A DNA stretch of 64,000 nt, taken from positions 61,442 to 125,441 of the forward strand of contig JACQDN010000069.1 of the NCBI GenBank assembly GCA_016201105.1, written 5' to 3'. This stretch comes from Pseudomonadota bacterium (lineage in GTDB: Bacteria > Pseudomonadota > Alphaproteobacteria > Micropepsales > Micropepsaceae). The notes under the pieces are model-generated. The model was not told the DNA's origin. It did not search any database and saw nothing but the letters and a program-made list of their open reading frames with translations. Numbering within the stretch: position 1 is the stretch's first letter; each line of letters starts with the position of its first letter. Shown one piece after another: positions 28,108 through 36,133 of this stretch. A program made the translations under genes and the position numbers.

Positions 28108-28572
28108 TTATTTCCCGCTCAACAGCTCCTTCACCGCGGCGCTCGCTTTGGCAAAATCCATTTGACCGGCGTAGCGCTCTTTCAGCGCCGCCATCACCTT
28201 GCCCATGTCCTTCATGGCGGCAGCGCCGACCTCGGCGATCACTTTTTGCGCTGCGGCCTTGGCTTCGTCGGCCGACATCTGCTTGGGCATGAAGCTGCGG
28301 ATGATCTCGATCTCCGCGCGTTCGGAGGCCGCCAGCTCGGGCCGTCCGCCGGATTCGAAGGCGGTGACCGATTCCTCGCGCTGTTTGACCATCTTGGCCA
28401 GTAGCGAAAGGATGTCGTCGTCGGAGATGCCTTCGCGGCTGGTCTCCGTGCGATTGGCGATATCCTTGTCCTTGAGCGCGGCCTGCACCATGCGCAGCGT
28501 AGAGACGCGGCGTTGATCCCTCGCCTTCATCGCCTCCTTCAATTGGTCGTTGAACTGCTCGCGCAGGCCCAT
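28108..28572 (-). CDS. GatB/YqeY domain-containing protein
   Basis: A 154-residue protein of the YqeY family, a stand-alone version of the C-terminal domain of the GatB amidotransferase subunit. It begins MGLREQFNDQLKEAMKARDQ and has SEREREIL-like and FMPKQMSADE blocks typical of the family; the cellular role is unknown, possibly tRNA-related. The start at 28572 has GGAG seven bases upstream; a frame to 28596 lacks one. In many Alphaproteobacteria yqeY lies between carA and dnaG, as here. Confidence 0.92.
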   Translation of the reverse strand: MGLREQFNDQLKEAMKARDQRRVSTLRMVQAALKDKDIANRTETSREGISDDDILSLLAKMVKQREESVTAFESGGRPELAASERAEIEIIRSFMPKQMSADEAKAAAQKVIAEVGAAAMKDMGKVMAALKERYAGQMDFAKASAAVKELLSGK

Positions 28573-28683
28573 GGAACACTCCGAATCTTTGGCCAAAATC
28601 TGTCGGAAAAGCCGAGATTAGGCGGTTCACGAGGTGCACACAACGCAAGCAAATCGCGCGGCAAATATGCACAACTTGAGCAG

Positions 28684-28712
28684 TTGACCCCTTGGGACCG
28701 CGTCCCTATTTT
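28684..28712 (+). promoter_or_regulatory. Promoter upstream of carA
   Basis: TTGACC (28684-28689) and TATTTT (28707-28712) are 17 bp apart and 27 bp from the carA ATG. The rest of the 28573-28739 divergent gap holds no gene. I see no PyrR or ArgR site that I could call with confidence. Confidence 0.5.
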
Positions 28713-28739
28713 CCGCCGACTCGAGACGAGCAACTTCCC

Positions 28740-29927
28740 ATGTCCGATACGCAGATCCCCTCCGCCGAAAGACCGGCGGCGGCGTTTTCGCTCGGGCGCA
28801 CGGCTGTGCTGGTGCTGGCCGACGGGACAGTGTTCGAAGGCCACGGCTTTGGCGCGGAGACGGCCGCGGTCGGCGAAGTCTGCTTCAACACCGCGATGAC
28901 GGGCTATCAGGAGATCCTCACCGATCCTTCCTATGCCGGCCAGATCGTCGCCTTCACGTTTCCCCATATCGGCATCGTCGGCACCAACGCCGAAGACGTC
29001 GAAGCGACGACGCCGGTGGTGCGGGCATTGGTGGTGCGCGCCGACGCCGCGATGCCCTCCAACTATCGCGCGCTCGGCGCGCTCGACCGCTGGCTGAAGA
29101 ATCACAACATCCCCGGCATCGCGGGCCTCGACACCCGTGCGCTGACCAATCGCATCCGAGAGCAGGGCATGCCGCACGGCATCGTCGCACACTCGGCGAA
29201 CGGAAAATTCGACGTCGCCGCATTGACGAAACGCGCGCGCGAGTTTCCCGGCCTGGTCGGTCTCGATCTCGCCAAAGACGTTACCTGCCGGCAAATGTAT
29301 ACTTGGCGCGAAACGCCCTGGGCCTGGGACAAAGGCTATGGCGAACAGACGGCGCCGACCTGGCGCGCCGTCGTCCTCGACTATGGCGTGAAGCGCAACA
29401 TCTTGCGCCAGCTCGCGGCCCATGGCGCCGACATCGTCGTGCTGCCGGCGAGTGCAAGCTTCGACGAAGTGAAGCGGCACGCTCCGCACGGCGTGCTGCT
29501 CTCCAACGGGCCGGGCGATCCGGCGGCGACCGGCGCCTATGCGATTGCGACCATCAAGGCGTGCGTCGAGTCCGATCTTCCCGTCTTCGGTATCTGCCTC
29601 GGCCACCAGATGCTGGGATTGGCGCTGGGCGGCCAGACCAAAAAGATGGCGCAGGGCCATCACGGCGCCAATCATCCGGTGAAGGATCTCACCACCGGCA
29701 AGGTCGAGATCGTTTCGATGAACCACGGCTTCACGGTGGACCGCGACACGCTGCCCAAAGGCGTGAAAGAAACCCACGTCTCGCTGTTCGACGGCAGCAA
29801 TTGCGGCCTCGGGGTGGAGGGCAAGCCGGTGTTCAGCGTGCAGTATCATCCGGAAGCTTCGCCCGGACCGATGGATTCGCACTATCTCTTCGCACGCTTC
29901 GCGGATGCGGCGAAAAAGCGGGCGTGA
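28740..29927 (+). CDS. carA: Carbamoyl-phosphate synthase small subunit
   Basis: The glutaminase subunit supplies ammonia for carbamoyl phosphate in arginine and pyrimidine synthesis. The 395-residue protein has the CPSase_sm N-terminal domain (VLADGTVFEGHGFG, GYQEILTDPSYAGQ) and a class I GATase domain with the nucleophile Cys in FGICLGHQMLG and the His-Glu pair in YHPEASPGP. The start at 28740 matches family length; a frame from 28692 would read through the promoter. carB is not adjacent: a TerB-like gene follows instead. Confidence 0.95.
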   Translation: MSDTQIPSAERPAAAFSLGRTAVLVLADGTVFEGHGFGAETAAVGEVCFNTAMTGYQEILTDPSYAGQIVAFTFPHIGIVGTNAEDVEATTPVVRALVVRADAAMPSNYRALGALDRWLKNHNIPGIAGLDTRALTNRIREQGMPHGIVAHSANGKFDVAALTKRAREFPGLVGLDLAKDVTCRQMYTWRETPWAWDKGYGEQTAPTWRAVVLDYGVKRNILRQLAAHGADIVVLPASASFDEVKRHAPHGVLLSNGPGDPAATGAYAIATIKACVESDLPVFGICLGHQMLGLALGGQTKKMAQGHHGANHPVKDLTTGKVEIVSMNHGFTVDRDTLPKGVKETHVSLFDGSNCGLGVEGKPVFSVQYHPEASPGPMDSHYLFARFADAAKKRA

Positions 29928-29989
29928 CATCGTTCTGTCATTGAGGCGAAATAGCTTCGTCGCCAATTCTTCAAACGGTGGGCTGCGTC

Positions 29990-30466
29990 ATGGCTTTAGG
30001 ACTTCTCGTCGGACGTTTCGGCGGCTTCATCCGCGAGCGGCACGATGCGCCGGTTGTCGCCCCGCCGAGCGCGCCTCAAGCGCCGATGCCGGAAACGCTG
30101 CAGCACGCGCGTGAGGTCTGCGCCCATCACGTCATTCCCCTGATGCTTCTGTCGCGCGTCGACGGCGACTCCGCGCCGGCGGAGCAGAAAGCCATCGTCG
30201 CGCACTGCATGGGGTTGTTGAAACGCTCGGGCGCCAAGGCGGGGCCTGCGGAACAGGCCGCCCTCGTCGAATACGTCGCCTCGATGCAGCCGACACTGCT
30301 GCAACTCGAACCCGCGTTGAAGCAGGTCGAGCATGAAGGGCAAGACGCGGTGTTCCGCTTGATCGCGGCCGCCATTCAGGTCTTGGAAGCCGACGGCAAA
30401 CGCGATCCGGCGGAAGTGAAATTTCTGGATCTCTTGAGCGAAGACCTCGCCAAGCTGCAGCATTGA
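29990..30466 (+). CDS. TerB-like (tellurite resistance) domain protein
   Basis: A 158-residue helical protein. Residues about 35-155 form a TerB-like domain with two repeats of the acidic D-G-D/E pattern (LLSRVDGDSAPAEQKA and QVLEADGKRDPAEVKFL). TerB domains are found in stress and membrane-associated proteins and may bind metal; linkage to tellurite is nominal here. A GTG at 29978 in frame is less likely. It is 62 bp after carA and may be transcribed with it. Confidence 0.75.
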   Translation: MALGLLVGRFGGFIRERHDAPVVAPPSAPQAPMPETLQHAREVCAHHVIPLMLLSRVDGDSAPAEQKAIVAHCMGLLKRSGAKAGPAEQAALVEYVASMQPTLLQLEPALKQVEHEGQDAVFRLIAAAIQVLEADGKRDPAEVKFLDLLSEDLAKLQH

Positions 30467-30472
30467 GGAAGT

Positions 30473-30650
30473 GAAGGGTTCACGCGGAGGCGCGGAGACG
30501 CGGAGGTACAGTGATAACGAGCTTTATTGAAAAGATTTTCGAACAATGAATCGGCGCGCGAAGCGCGCCAATGATGACTTTCCAATGCTGGCTAAGTGCC
30601 CGAACCTCTCCGGTGTCCTCCGCGTCTCCGCGCCTCCGCGTGAACCCTTC
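30473..30650. repeat. Perfect 34-bp inverted repeat pair between convergent genes
   Basis: The left arm (30473-30506, starting GAAGGGTTCACGCGGAGG) and right arm (30617-30650) are exact reverse complements over 34 bp. Each is built from CGCGGAG units. The 110 bp between them is A/T-richer and contains a small GGCGCGCGAAGCGCGCC hairpin. It fills the convergent gap between the TerB-like and DUF3052 genes and is a family of its own in this window. Confidence 0.9.
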
Positions 30651-30655
30651 ATTTT

Positions 30656-31066
30656 CTACCGTAGCGCTTTGCGCACGACGAGTTTGAGGCCGGACCAGAT
30701 GTCGCTGACGGCGCAGACTTTGACGTCGACGAGATCGGTCTTGAGAGCGCGGTTGCGGATAAGATCTTCGGTCACGTCGGTTGGAATCTTCGCAGCCTTC
30801 TTGATCCAGCTGACCCAGATCGCCCCGTCGATGGTCATGGCCTTGCGCGCGGCGGGAAGCTGTTTGTCGAGTTGCGCGAGCGAGGCGACGAAAAGATGCA
30901 CGATATCGGCGCCCCCTTTGGGCACCTTGCCAACAATCGCGGCCGTCGCAGGCAATGGCGCGAGCAGCTTCGCGTAATCCTTCGGGGCGCTGAGCACGAG
31001 GACTTTGCTGCCGTCCTTGATGCCAAGCTTCTTGGCGAGTGGTGTGCCTGAATATCCGGCTATCAC
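30656..31066 (-). CDS. DUF3052 family protein
   Basis: A 136-residue protein beginning MIAGYSGTPLAKKLGIKDG, the characteristic DUF3052 opening, with VLVLSAPKDYAKLL and the central DIVHLFVASLAQLDKQL. It ends WSGLKLVVRKALR, also typical. Function is unknown; predicted small alpha/beta fold. It precedes nothing on the same strand except the convergent repeat; upstream is a VOC-family gene on the same strand with a 49-bp gap that contains a GGCCC-TTCG-GGGCC hairpin. Confidence 0.85.
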   Translation of the reverse strand: MIAGYSGTPLAKKLGIKDGSKVLVLSAPKDYAKLLAPLPATAAIVGKVPKGGADIVHLFVASLAQLDKQLPAARKAMTIDGAIWVSWIKKAAKIPTDVTEDLIRNRALKTDLVDVKVCAVSDIWSGLKLVVRKALR

Positions 31067-31115
31067 TTACCGCCTCCGGCCCTTCGGGGCCCCTCCGTGC
31101 GCGCGCGGGAGGAAC

Positions 31116-31490
31116 TTATATTCGCCACGGCGGGTAGCGGCGCATGTCGCCGGCCCAATAGAGACACAGCTTTACACCGGCGGGATCGGTGAGCCAGGCT
31201 TCGCGCCATTTCCAGCTTTGATCGACGGGACCCGAGTCGAAGACGATGCCTTTGGCCTTGAGAGCCTCGACGCGCGCGTCGAGATCGTCGCATTCGAAAT
31301 AGACGTGCGGTCCGTTCGCCGCGCCGCTAACGTCGTTGGAAACATGCAGCGAGAAGGTATCGCTGCCATCGCCCACTTCGAAGCGGGCATAGTGATCGGC
31401 CTTCACGATCAGCGTGAAGCCGAGCGTTTGGTAGAACGCGATGGAGCGGGCGAGGTCGCGTGCGGGTGCGGTGACTTGGTTGAGTTTCAT
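31116..31490 (-). CDS. VOC (glyoxalase/dioxygenase-like) family protein
   Basis: A 124-residue single-domain protein of the vicinal-oxygen-chelate superfamily. Two beta-alpha-beta-beta-beta halves are recognisable: QVTAPARDLARSIAFYQTLGF at the start and DDLDARVEALKAKGIVFDSG in the middle, closing with DPAGVKLCLYWA. The usual metal ligands are not all evident (no clear early His), so it may be a binding rather than a catalytic protein. It lies 9 bp after the DUF4893 gene and is probably in one transcript with it. Confidence 0.85.
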   Translation of the reverse strand: MKLNQVTAPARDLARSIAFYQTLGFTLIVKADHYARFEVGDGSDTFSLHVSNDVSGAANGPHVYFECDDLDARVEALKAKGIVFDSGPVDQSWKWREAWLTDPAGVKLCLYWAGDMRRYPPWRI

Positions 31491-31499
31491 GCGTTGAAA

Positions 31500-32102
31500 C
31501 TAACGCTTCAACTCCATCACGTCGAAGGTGGATTCCTGCACGGGATACGGGAATTCGATTTTCGCATGACTGCCGCCGAGGCCGGAGAGCAGGCCGATGG
31601 CATCGTCGGGCGTGGACTCAGCGCCATAGCCGGGATTGCTGCCGGAATAGACGCGCTTGGGTTCGCCCTTCACCGTCCAGGCGCCGAGCAGCACGAAGCC
31701 GCCGCCATCGCCGGGATAGAGATAGCCGGAGATGCGCTGGCTGCCCGAGGTCTTTTCGAAATAGAGCCGCCCGCCGTGACCGCTGATGCGGCAGTTGAAC
31801 CAGGCATAGGACACCGAGACGACGCCGCCGAGCTTCATGGTGCGGCAACGCCAGGAGCCGGTCAGTTCGCTCGCCGAAATGTTTTGCGCGGGCGCGCTGG
31901 CGATTTCGCGCATTGCAGCGGCATCGCCCGAAACCTGGCCGGAGGAAAGTTCGGAGAGCCCTTTGCTGCGCGACTCATCGAGCTGCGAAAGGCGCTTCAC
32001 ATCGAACGGCGTTGCCGCGTCCTGCCAACCGGCCTCGGCCGCCGCAACCGAAATGAAAAGCGCGCCCGCGACAAGCGCCGCGCTACGCGTCAACCCGCGC
32101 AT
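31500..32102 (-). CDS. DUF4893 domain-containing secreted protein
   Basis: A 200-residue protein with a signal peptide (MRGLTRSAALVAGALFISVA...AEA, about 1-24). The mature part has LTGSWRCRTMKLGG, YAWFNCRIS and the final FPYPVQESTFDVMELKR, all typical of DUF4893. The two Cys in these motifs could form a disulfide in the periplasm. The start overlaps the fabI 3' end by 20 bp, so it is probably translated from the fab transcript. Confidence 0.85.
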   Translation of the reverse strand: MRGLTRSAALVAGALFISVAAAEAGWQDAATPFDVKRLSQLDESRSKGLSELSSGQVSGDAAAMREIASAPAQNISASELTGSWRCRTMKLGGVVSVSYAWFNCRISGHGGRLYFEKTSGSQRISGYLYPGDGGGFVLLGAWTVKGEPKRVYSGSNPGYGAESTPDDAIGLLSGLGGSHAKIEFPYPVQESTFDVMELKR

Positions 32103-32946
32103 GAACTTTCTCCCCCGCACCTTCGTCATCGTCCTCCGGCTCGACCCAGCCTTTGAGCTGGCTCGACGGCGGCGTGCCGATGATCGAATAGCCCGAATCC
32201 ACATAATGAATTTCGCCGGTCACGCCGGACGACATATCGCTCAGCAAATAAAGCGCGGCATTGCCGACCTGCTCCAGATCGACGGTGCGCTTGAGCGGGC
32301 TGTGCGCCCTGTTCCACTTGAACACCATGCGCGATTCCGAAACGACCGACCCGGCCAGCGTCCGCATCGGGCCGGCGGAGATGGCGTTCACACGAATATT
32401 TTCGCGCCCCAGATCGGCCGCGAGATAGCGCACGCTGGCTTCCAGCGCCGCCTTGGCGACGCCCATGACGTTGTAGTTCGGCGTGACCCGCTGCGAGCCA
32501 AGATAGGTGAGCGTGATCATCGCCCCGCCCTTCTTCATCAGTGTGTGGGCGCGCTGCGCCACTGCGGTGAAGGAATAACAGGAGATGTCGAGCGAGCGGC
32601 AGAAGTTGGCGCGCGAGGTATCAACGTAGCGGCCTTTCAATTCCTCGCGATCGGAGAAGGCGACGCAATGCACGACGAAATCGATGCTGCCCCATTCTTT
32701 TTTCAGTGTCGCAAAGATGGAATCGAGTTCGGCGTCTTTTTCCACATCGCCGGGCAGCAGGAGCTTGGTACCGATGGAATCGGCGAGCGGCTTCAGGCGG
32801 CGCAATTGCCCATCGCCCTGATAGGAGAAAGCCACTTGCGCGCCGTGGGCGTGAAGCTTGCGCGCGATGCCCCAGGCGATGGAGTGATCGTTCGCCACAC
32901 CCATCACCAGCCCGCGTTTGCCGGCCATCATTCCCTTTTCAGCCAT
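32083..32946 (-). CDS. fabI: Enoyl-[acyl-carrier-protein] reductase (NADH)
   Basis: The last reductive step of the type II fatty-acid cycle. The 287-residue SDR-like protein has GVANDHSIAWGIA (about 16-28), the DVEKDAELDSIF block, and the FabI Tyr-x6-Lys catalytic pair in YNVMGVAK (about 158-165). An acidic C-terminal tail (EPEDDDEGAGEK) extends beyond the core. It lies 79 bp after fabB on the same strand, in the conserved fabA-fabB-fabI order. Confidence 0.94.
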   Translation of the reverse strand: MAEKGMMAGKRGLVMGVANDHSIAWGIARKLHAHGAQVAFSYQGDGQLRRLKPLADSIGTKLLLPGDVEKDAELDSIFATLKKEWGSIDFVVHCVAFSDREELKGRYVDTSRANFCRSLDISCYSFTAVAQRAHTLMKKGGAMITLTYLGSQRVTPNYNVMGVAKAALEASVRYLAADLGRENIRVNAISAGPMRTLAGSVVSESRMVFKWNRAHSPLKRTVDLEQVGNAALYLLSDMSSGVTGEIHYVDSGYSIIGTPPSSQLKGWVEPEDDDEGAGEKVHARVDA

Positions 32947-33025
32947 ACCAATGCTTCCGTCTCAAAATGGGGCGCGCGAACAGGGTTTCGCAGCGTCCGA
33001 TGCAAGTTCCATACGTGTTTTCGTC

Positions 33026-34246
33026 TTAGGCGCCATAACGCTGGAACACCAGCGTCGCATTCGTCCCCCCGAAGCCGAAGGAATTGGACAGAGCACGCTC
33101 GATTTTCGCCCCATCGATGCGGCTTCTGACGATCGGCGCATCGGCCACTTCGGGATCGATCTCTTCGATATTGGCGCTTTCGGCGATAAAGCCGTTGTTC
33201 ATCTGCAGGATGGAATAGATCGCTTCCTGCGCGCCAGTGGCGCCCAGCGAATGCCCCGTCAGCGACTTGGTCGAATTAACCGGCGGAATGCGCTTGCCGA
33301 ACACTTCGCGCAGCGACTGGATCTCGGTGACGTCGCCCACCGGTGTCGAAGTGCCGTGCGCGTTGATGTAATCGATATCTCCCTTCACGGTCGACATCGC
33401 CTGCTTCATGCAGCGGATGGCGCCCTCGCCCGACGGCGCCACCATGTCGTGACCGTCCGAGGTCGCACCATAGCCGACCAGCTCGGCATAGATCTTCGCG
33501 CCGCGCGCTTTGGCGTGATCGAGTTCCTCGAGGACCACCACGCCGCCGCCGCCGGCGATGACAAAGCCGTCGCGATTCTTGTCGAAGGCACGCGAGGCCG
33601 TTGCGGGACGGTCGTTGTATTTGGTCGACATCGCGCCCATCGCATCGAACAGGCAGGACAGCGACCAGTCGAGTTCCTCGGCGCCGCCGGCAAAGACGAT
33701 GTCCTGCTTGCCGTATTGAATCATTTCAGCGGCGTTGCCGATGCAATGCGCGCTCGTCGCGCAGGCCGAGCTGATGGAATAGTTCACGCCCTTGATCTTG
33801 AACCAGGTCGAAAGCACCGCCGAGCAGGTGGACGACATCGCCTTGGGCACCGCAAAGGGGCCGATGCGCCTGGGGCTTTTGTTCTCGCGCGTGATGTCGA
33901 CGGCTTGCACGATATTGCGCACCGAGGGCCCGCCGGAACCGATGATCAATCCCGTGCGTTCGTTCACGATGTCTTTTTCTTCAAGGCCGGAATCGCGCAG
34001 CGCCTGTTCCATCGAGAGGAAGGCGTAAGCCGCGGTGTCGCCCATGAACCGTTTGGCGCGCCGATCGATCATCGCATCGAGATCGATGACGGGCTTGCCG
34101 CACACCTGGCTCTTAAAGCCCATCTCTTTCTGAACGTCCGCGAAGGTGATGCCGGACTTCGCTTCGCGCAAAGACGCCACCACTTCCTGCGTGCTGTTTC
34201 CGATCGGGGACACGATACCCATGCCGGTGACGGCCACACGTCTCAT
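33026..34246 (-). CDS. fabB: 3-oxoacyl-[acyl-carrier-protein] synthase I
   Basis: The condensing enzyme needed to elongate unsaturated fatty-acid intermediates made by FabA. In 406 residues the thiolase-fold triad is complete: Cys in [14 protein letters not shown] (about 163), His in [11 protein letters not shown] (about 298) and His in [14 protein letters not shown] (about 333). The N-terminus [13 protein letters not shown] is canonical. It follows fabA with a 79-bp gap and precedes fabI. Confidence 0.95.
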   Translation of the reverse strand: MRRVAVTGMGIVSPIGNSTQEVVASLREAKSGITFADVQKEMGFKSQVCGKPVIDLDAMIDRRAKRFMGDTAAYAFLSMEQALRDSGLEEKDIVNERTGLIIGSGGPSVRNIVQAVDITRENKSPRRIGPFAVPKAMSSTCSAVLSTWFKIKGVNYSISSACATSAHCIGNAAEMIQYGKQDIVFAGGAEELDWSLSCLFDAMGAMSTKYNDRPATASRAFDKNRDGFVIAGGGGVVVLEELDHAKARGAKIYAELVGYGATSDGHDMVAPSGEGAIRCMKQAMSTVKGDIDYINAHGTSTPVGDVTEIQSLREVFGKRIPPVNSTKSLTGHSLGATGAQEAIYSILQMNNGFIAESANIEEIDPEVADAPIVRSRIDGAKIERALSNSFGFGGTNATLVFQRYGA

Positions 34247-34325
34247 GGACGTTCTCCTCTGATGAGATAACGCGCGACTGAGCAGACGTTGCCGCCCGGC
34301 CCGTGCAGCAAAATACGATGACCGC

Positions 34326-34859
34326 TCACGCCGTCGCGGCGGCCGTGGCCTTGGCGTCGGTGAAGAGGACGACCTTCAGGTCCCTCACCTCGAACGCGAC
34401 TTTGCCGTCCACTTTCACGATGCCGTCGGCGATGCCCAGAACGAGTCTGCGCATGATCACGCGTTTGAGGTTGACATAGTAGGTGACCCTTTTCGCGGTC
34501 GGCAGGATCATCTCGGTGAGTTTCACTTCGCCGACGCCGATCGCGCGGCCCTTGCCGAGGCCGCCCATCCAGCCGAGGAAGAAACCTACCAACTGCCAAA
34601 GAGCATCGAGGCCCAAACATCCCGGCATCACCGGGTCGTTCTGAAAGTGGCATTTGAAGAACCACAGATCCGGATGGATATCGAACTCGGCTTCGATCTC
34701 GCCCTTGCCCTCAGAACCGCCCTTCTCGCTGATGCGGGTGATGCGGTCGAACATGAGCATGGGCGGCAGCGGCAGCTTGGCGTTGCCTTCGCCGAACATT
34801 TCGCCCCGCGCGCAGGCCAGGAGGTTTTGAAGGTCGAAACTGGATTTGCGTCCCAACAT
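34326..34859 (-). CDS. fabA: 3-hydroxydecanoyl-ACP dehydratase/isomerase
   Basis: The bifunctional enzyme that introduces the cis double bond in anaerobic unsaturated fatty-acid synthesis. The 177-residue hotdog-fold protein has the catalytic His in [20 protein letters not shown] and the Asp fourteen residues later in the same block, which is the FabA rather than FabZ pattern. It is the first gene of the fab operon and is divergent from irr; an Irr-box-like site lies between the two. Confidence 0.95.
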   Translation of the reverse strand: MLGRKSSFDLQNLLACARGEMFGEGNAKLPLPPMLMFDRITRISEKGGSEGKGEIEAEFDIHPDLWFFKCHFQNDPVMPGCLGLDALWQLVGFFLGWMGGLGKGRAIGVGEVKLTEMILPTAKRVTYYVNLKRVIMRRLVLGIADGIVKVDGKVAFEVRDLKVVLFTDAKATAAATA

Positions 34860-34917
34860 TTGCGTTCCCTAAAGGCTCTTCCCTTGACAAAAGGGGGCCT
34901 GACGTCGATGTGTTATA

Positions 34918-34936
34918 CGTTAGAAACGTTCTAACG
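34918..34936. promoter_or_regulatory. Irr-box-like inverted repeat between fabA and irr
   Basis: CGTTAGAA-ACG-TTCTAACG is a perfect 8-bp inverted repeat with a 3-bp centre. Its core TTAGAA-N3-TTCTAA matches the form reported for Irr-binding (ICE) sites. It lies 58 bp before fabA and 90 bp before the irr ATG, just after a TGTTATAC extended -10-like sequence, so binding there could block transcription of irr and possibly affect fabA. Confidence 0.65.
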
Positions 34937-35026
34937 AAGCGATTGCCTGAGCGCACCTTAGCAGACGACTTTAAGACGCGTCAGGGCCGCGCAAAAGCGA
35001 CCAGAAACCCGGAAGAAGCCTGGAAA

Positions 35027-35455
35027 ATGGCGAAGAAAAAGCCAGACAAAGCGAGCCTGGACGAGGCGGCGGCCAGGCTCAGGTCTGCCGGCCTGCGCCC
35101 CACGCGCCAGCGCGTGGCCCTGGCGGGCCTGCTCTTCGGCAAGGATCATCACCACCTCACCGCCGAAAGCCTGCATGCGCAGGCCGCAAAGGCCGGCGTC
35201 AGGGTTTCGCTCGCCACCGTCTACAACACCCTGCACCAGTTCACCGAAGCCGGCATGCTGAGCCAAGTGGTGGTGGACGCGGCGCGGAGCTATTTCGACA
35301 CCAATACTGGGGCGCACCAGCATTTCTATTGCGAGGACGACGGCGCGCTGATCGACATTCCCGGCGAAGCCATCGCCGTGGCCGGGGTTCCCTCCCCGCC
35401 CAAGGGCATGGCGGTGGACCGGGTCGACGTCGTCGTGCGCATCAAGCGCGCCTGA
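35027..35455 (+). CDS. irr: Irr-type Fur-family transcriptional regulator
   Basis: A 142-residue Fur-family protein. The DNA-binding winged helix has LRSAGLRPTRQRVALAGLLF and VSLATVYNTLHQF; the dimer/metal region has KDHHHLTAE, RSYFDTNTGAHQHFYCEDD. The HHHLTAE block and YFDTN sequence mark the Irr (iron response, haem-controlled) branch rather than Fur or Zur. The start at 35027 (MAKKKPDKAS) follows a GGAAGAAG stretch; an upstream in-frame ATG at 34910 would put coding sequence across the operator and is rejected. The irr/fabA pairing is common in this class. Confidence 0.85.
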   Translation: MAKKKPDKASLDEAAARLRSAGLRPTRQRVALAGLLFGKDHHHLTAESLHAQAAKAGVRVSLATVYNTLHQFTEAGMLSQVVVDAARSYFDTNTGAHQHFYCEDDGALIDIPGEAIAVAGVPSPPKGMAVDRVDVVVRIKRA

Positions 35456-35467
35456 TCGTCGCGCTTC

Positions 35468-35484
35468 TTTAGAATTATTCCAAA
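35468..35484. promoter_or_regulatory. Irr-box-like site upstream of the rubrerythrin operon
   Basis: TTTAGAA-TTA-TTCCAAA fits the TTTAGAA-N3-TTCTAAA form with one mismatch. It ends six bases before the -35 hexamer of the rubrerythrin promoter and lies 13 bp after the irr stop. Confidence 0.6.
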
Positions 35485-35489
35485 CTATA

Positions 35490-35518
35490 TTGACAGCGCC
35501 GACGCCAAGTCCCAATCT
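35490..35518 (+). promoter_or_regulatory. Promoter of the rubrerythrin operon
   Basis: TTGACA (35490-35495) and CAATCT (35513-35518) with 17 bp between, 62 bp before the rubrerythrin ATG. Confidence 0.5.
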
Positions 35519-35580
35519 TTCGTCCGGATGCACGCGAAAGCGACGACTCTCGCGCGAACCTCAACCGAAGGAGACTCAGA

Positions 35581-36003
35581 ATGCCCGCACTCAAAGGCAG
35601 CAAGACGGCGCAGAATTTGAAAGACGCGTTCGCCGGCGAAAGCCAGGCCAATCGCCGCTATCTCTATTTCGCGCAGAAGGCCGACGTCGAAGGCTACAAT
35701 GACGTGTCGGCGGTATTCCGCTCCACCGCGGAAGGTGAAACCGGCCACGCGCACGGCCATCTCGAATTCCTCGAAGAAGTCGGCGATCCGGCGACCGGCG
35801 AGCCGATCGGCGACACAACGAAGAATCTGAAAGCTTCCATCGCCGGCGAGACGCACGAATACACCGACATGTATCCGGGCATGGCCAAGACCGCGCGCAG
35901 CGAAGGCTTCGAAGAGATCGCCGACTGGTTCGAGACTTTGGCGAAAGCCGAAAAGAGCCACGCCGGACGTTTCCAGAAAGCGCTCGATACGCTGGGCAAG
36001 TAA
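35581..36003 (+). CDS. Rubrerythrin family diiron protein
   Basis: A 140-residue ferritin-like protein, the rubrerythrin type without a rubredoxin domain. Metal ligands are visible in [13 protein letters not shown] (Glu about 20), ExxH of [13 protein letters not shown] (about 51-56), [11 protein letters not shown] (Glu about 89) and [10 protein letters not shown] (Glu/His about 121-125). Such proteins reduce peroxide using iron. GAAGGAGA precedes the ATG. It is the first gene of a trio with an Fe-S reductase and a DUF3501 protein, a set found together in many Alphaproteobacteria. Confidence 0.92.
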   Translation: MPALKGSKTAQNLKDAFAGESQANRRYLYFAQKADVEGYNDVSAVFRSTAEGETGHAHGHLEFLEEVGDPATGEPIGDTTKNLKASIAGETHEYTDMYPGMAKTARSEGFEEIADWFETLAKAEKSHAGRFQKALDTLGK

Positions 36004-36008
36004 GCAGC

Positions 36009-36120
36009 TTCATCCTTCGGGGCTCCCCCGGACAAACGTCCGGGATCGCACCTCAGGATGACGCATCCACACCATCGTCACCCTGAGGTGGCCGCGTCAG
36101 TGGCCCCCCGAAGGGCGAAG
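36009..36120. repeat. Palindromic intergenic repeat, ATCCTTCGGGG family
   Basis: Left end CATCCTTCGGGGCTCCCCCG and right end GGCCCCCCGAAGGGCGAAG are inverted, with inner GGACAAACGTCC and CACCTCAGGATGACG/CGTCACCCTGAGGTG arms. It lies between the rubrerythrin and Fe-S protein genes without breaking their co-direction. Confidence 0.8.
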
Positions 36121-36133
36121 CACGCGATAATCT

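Noticed and set aside
28740..30466. Expecting carB after carA
   Set aside because: The gene after carA is a TerB-like protein; carB must lie elsewhere in the genome, as is common in this class.
34910..35455. irr starting at the ATG at 34910
   Set aside because: It would place the Irr-box palindrome and promoter inside the coding region; the family N-terminus begins at 35027.
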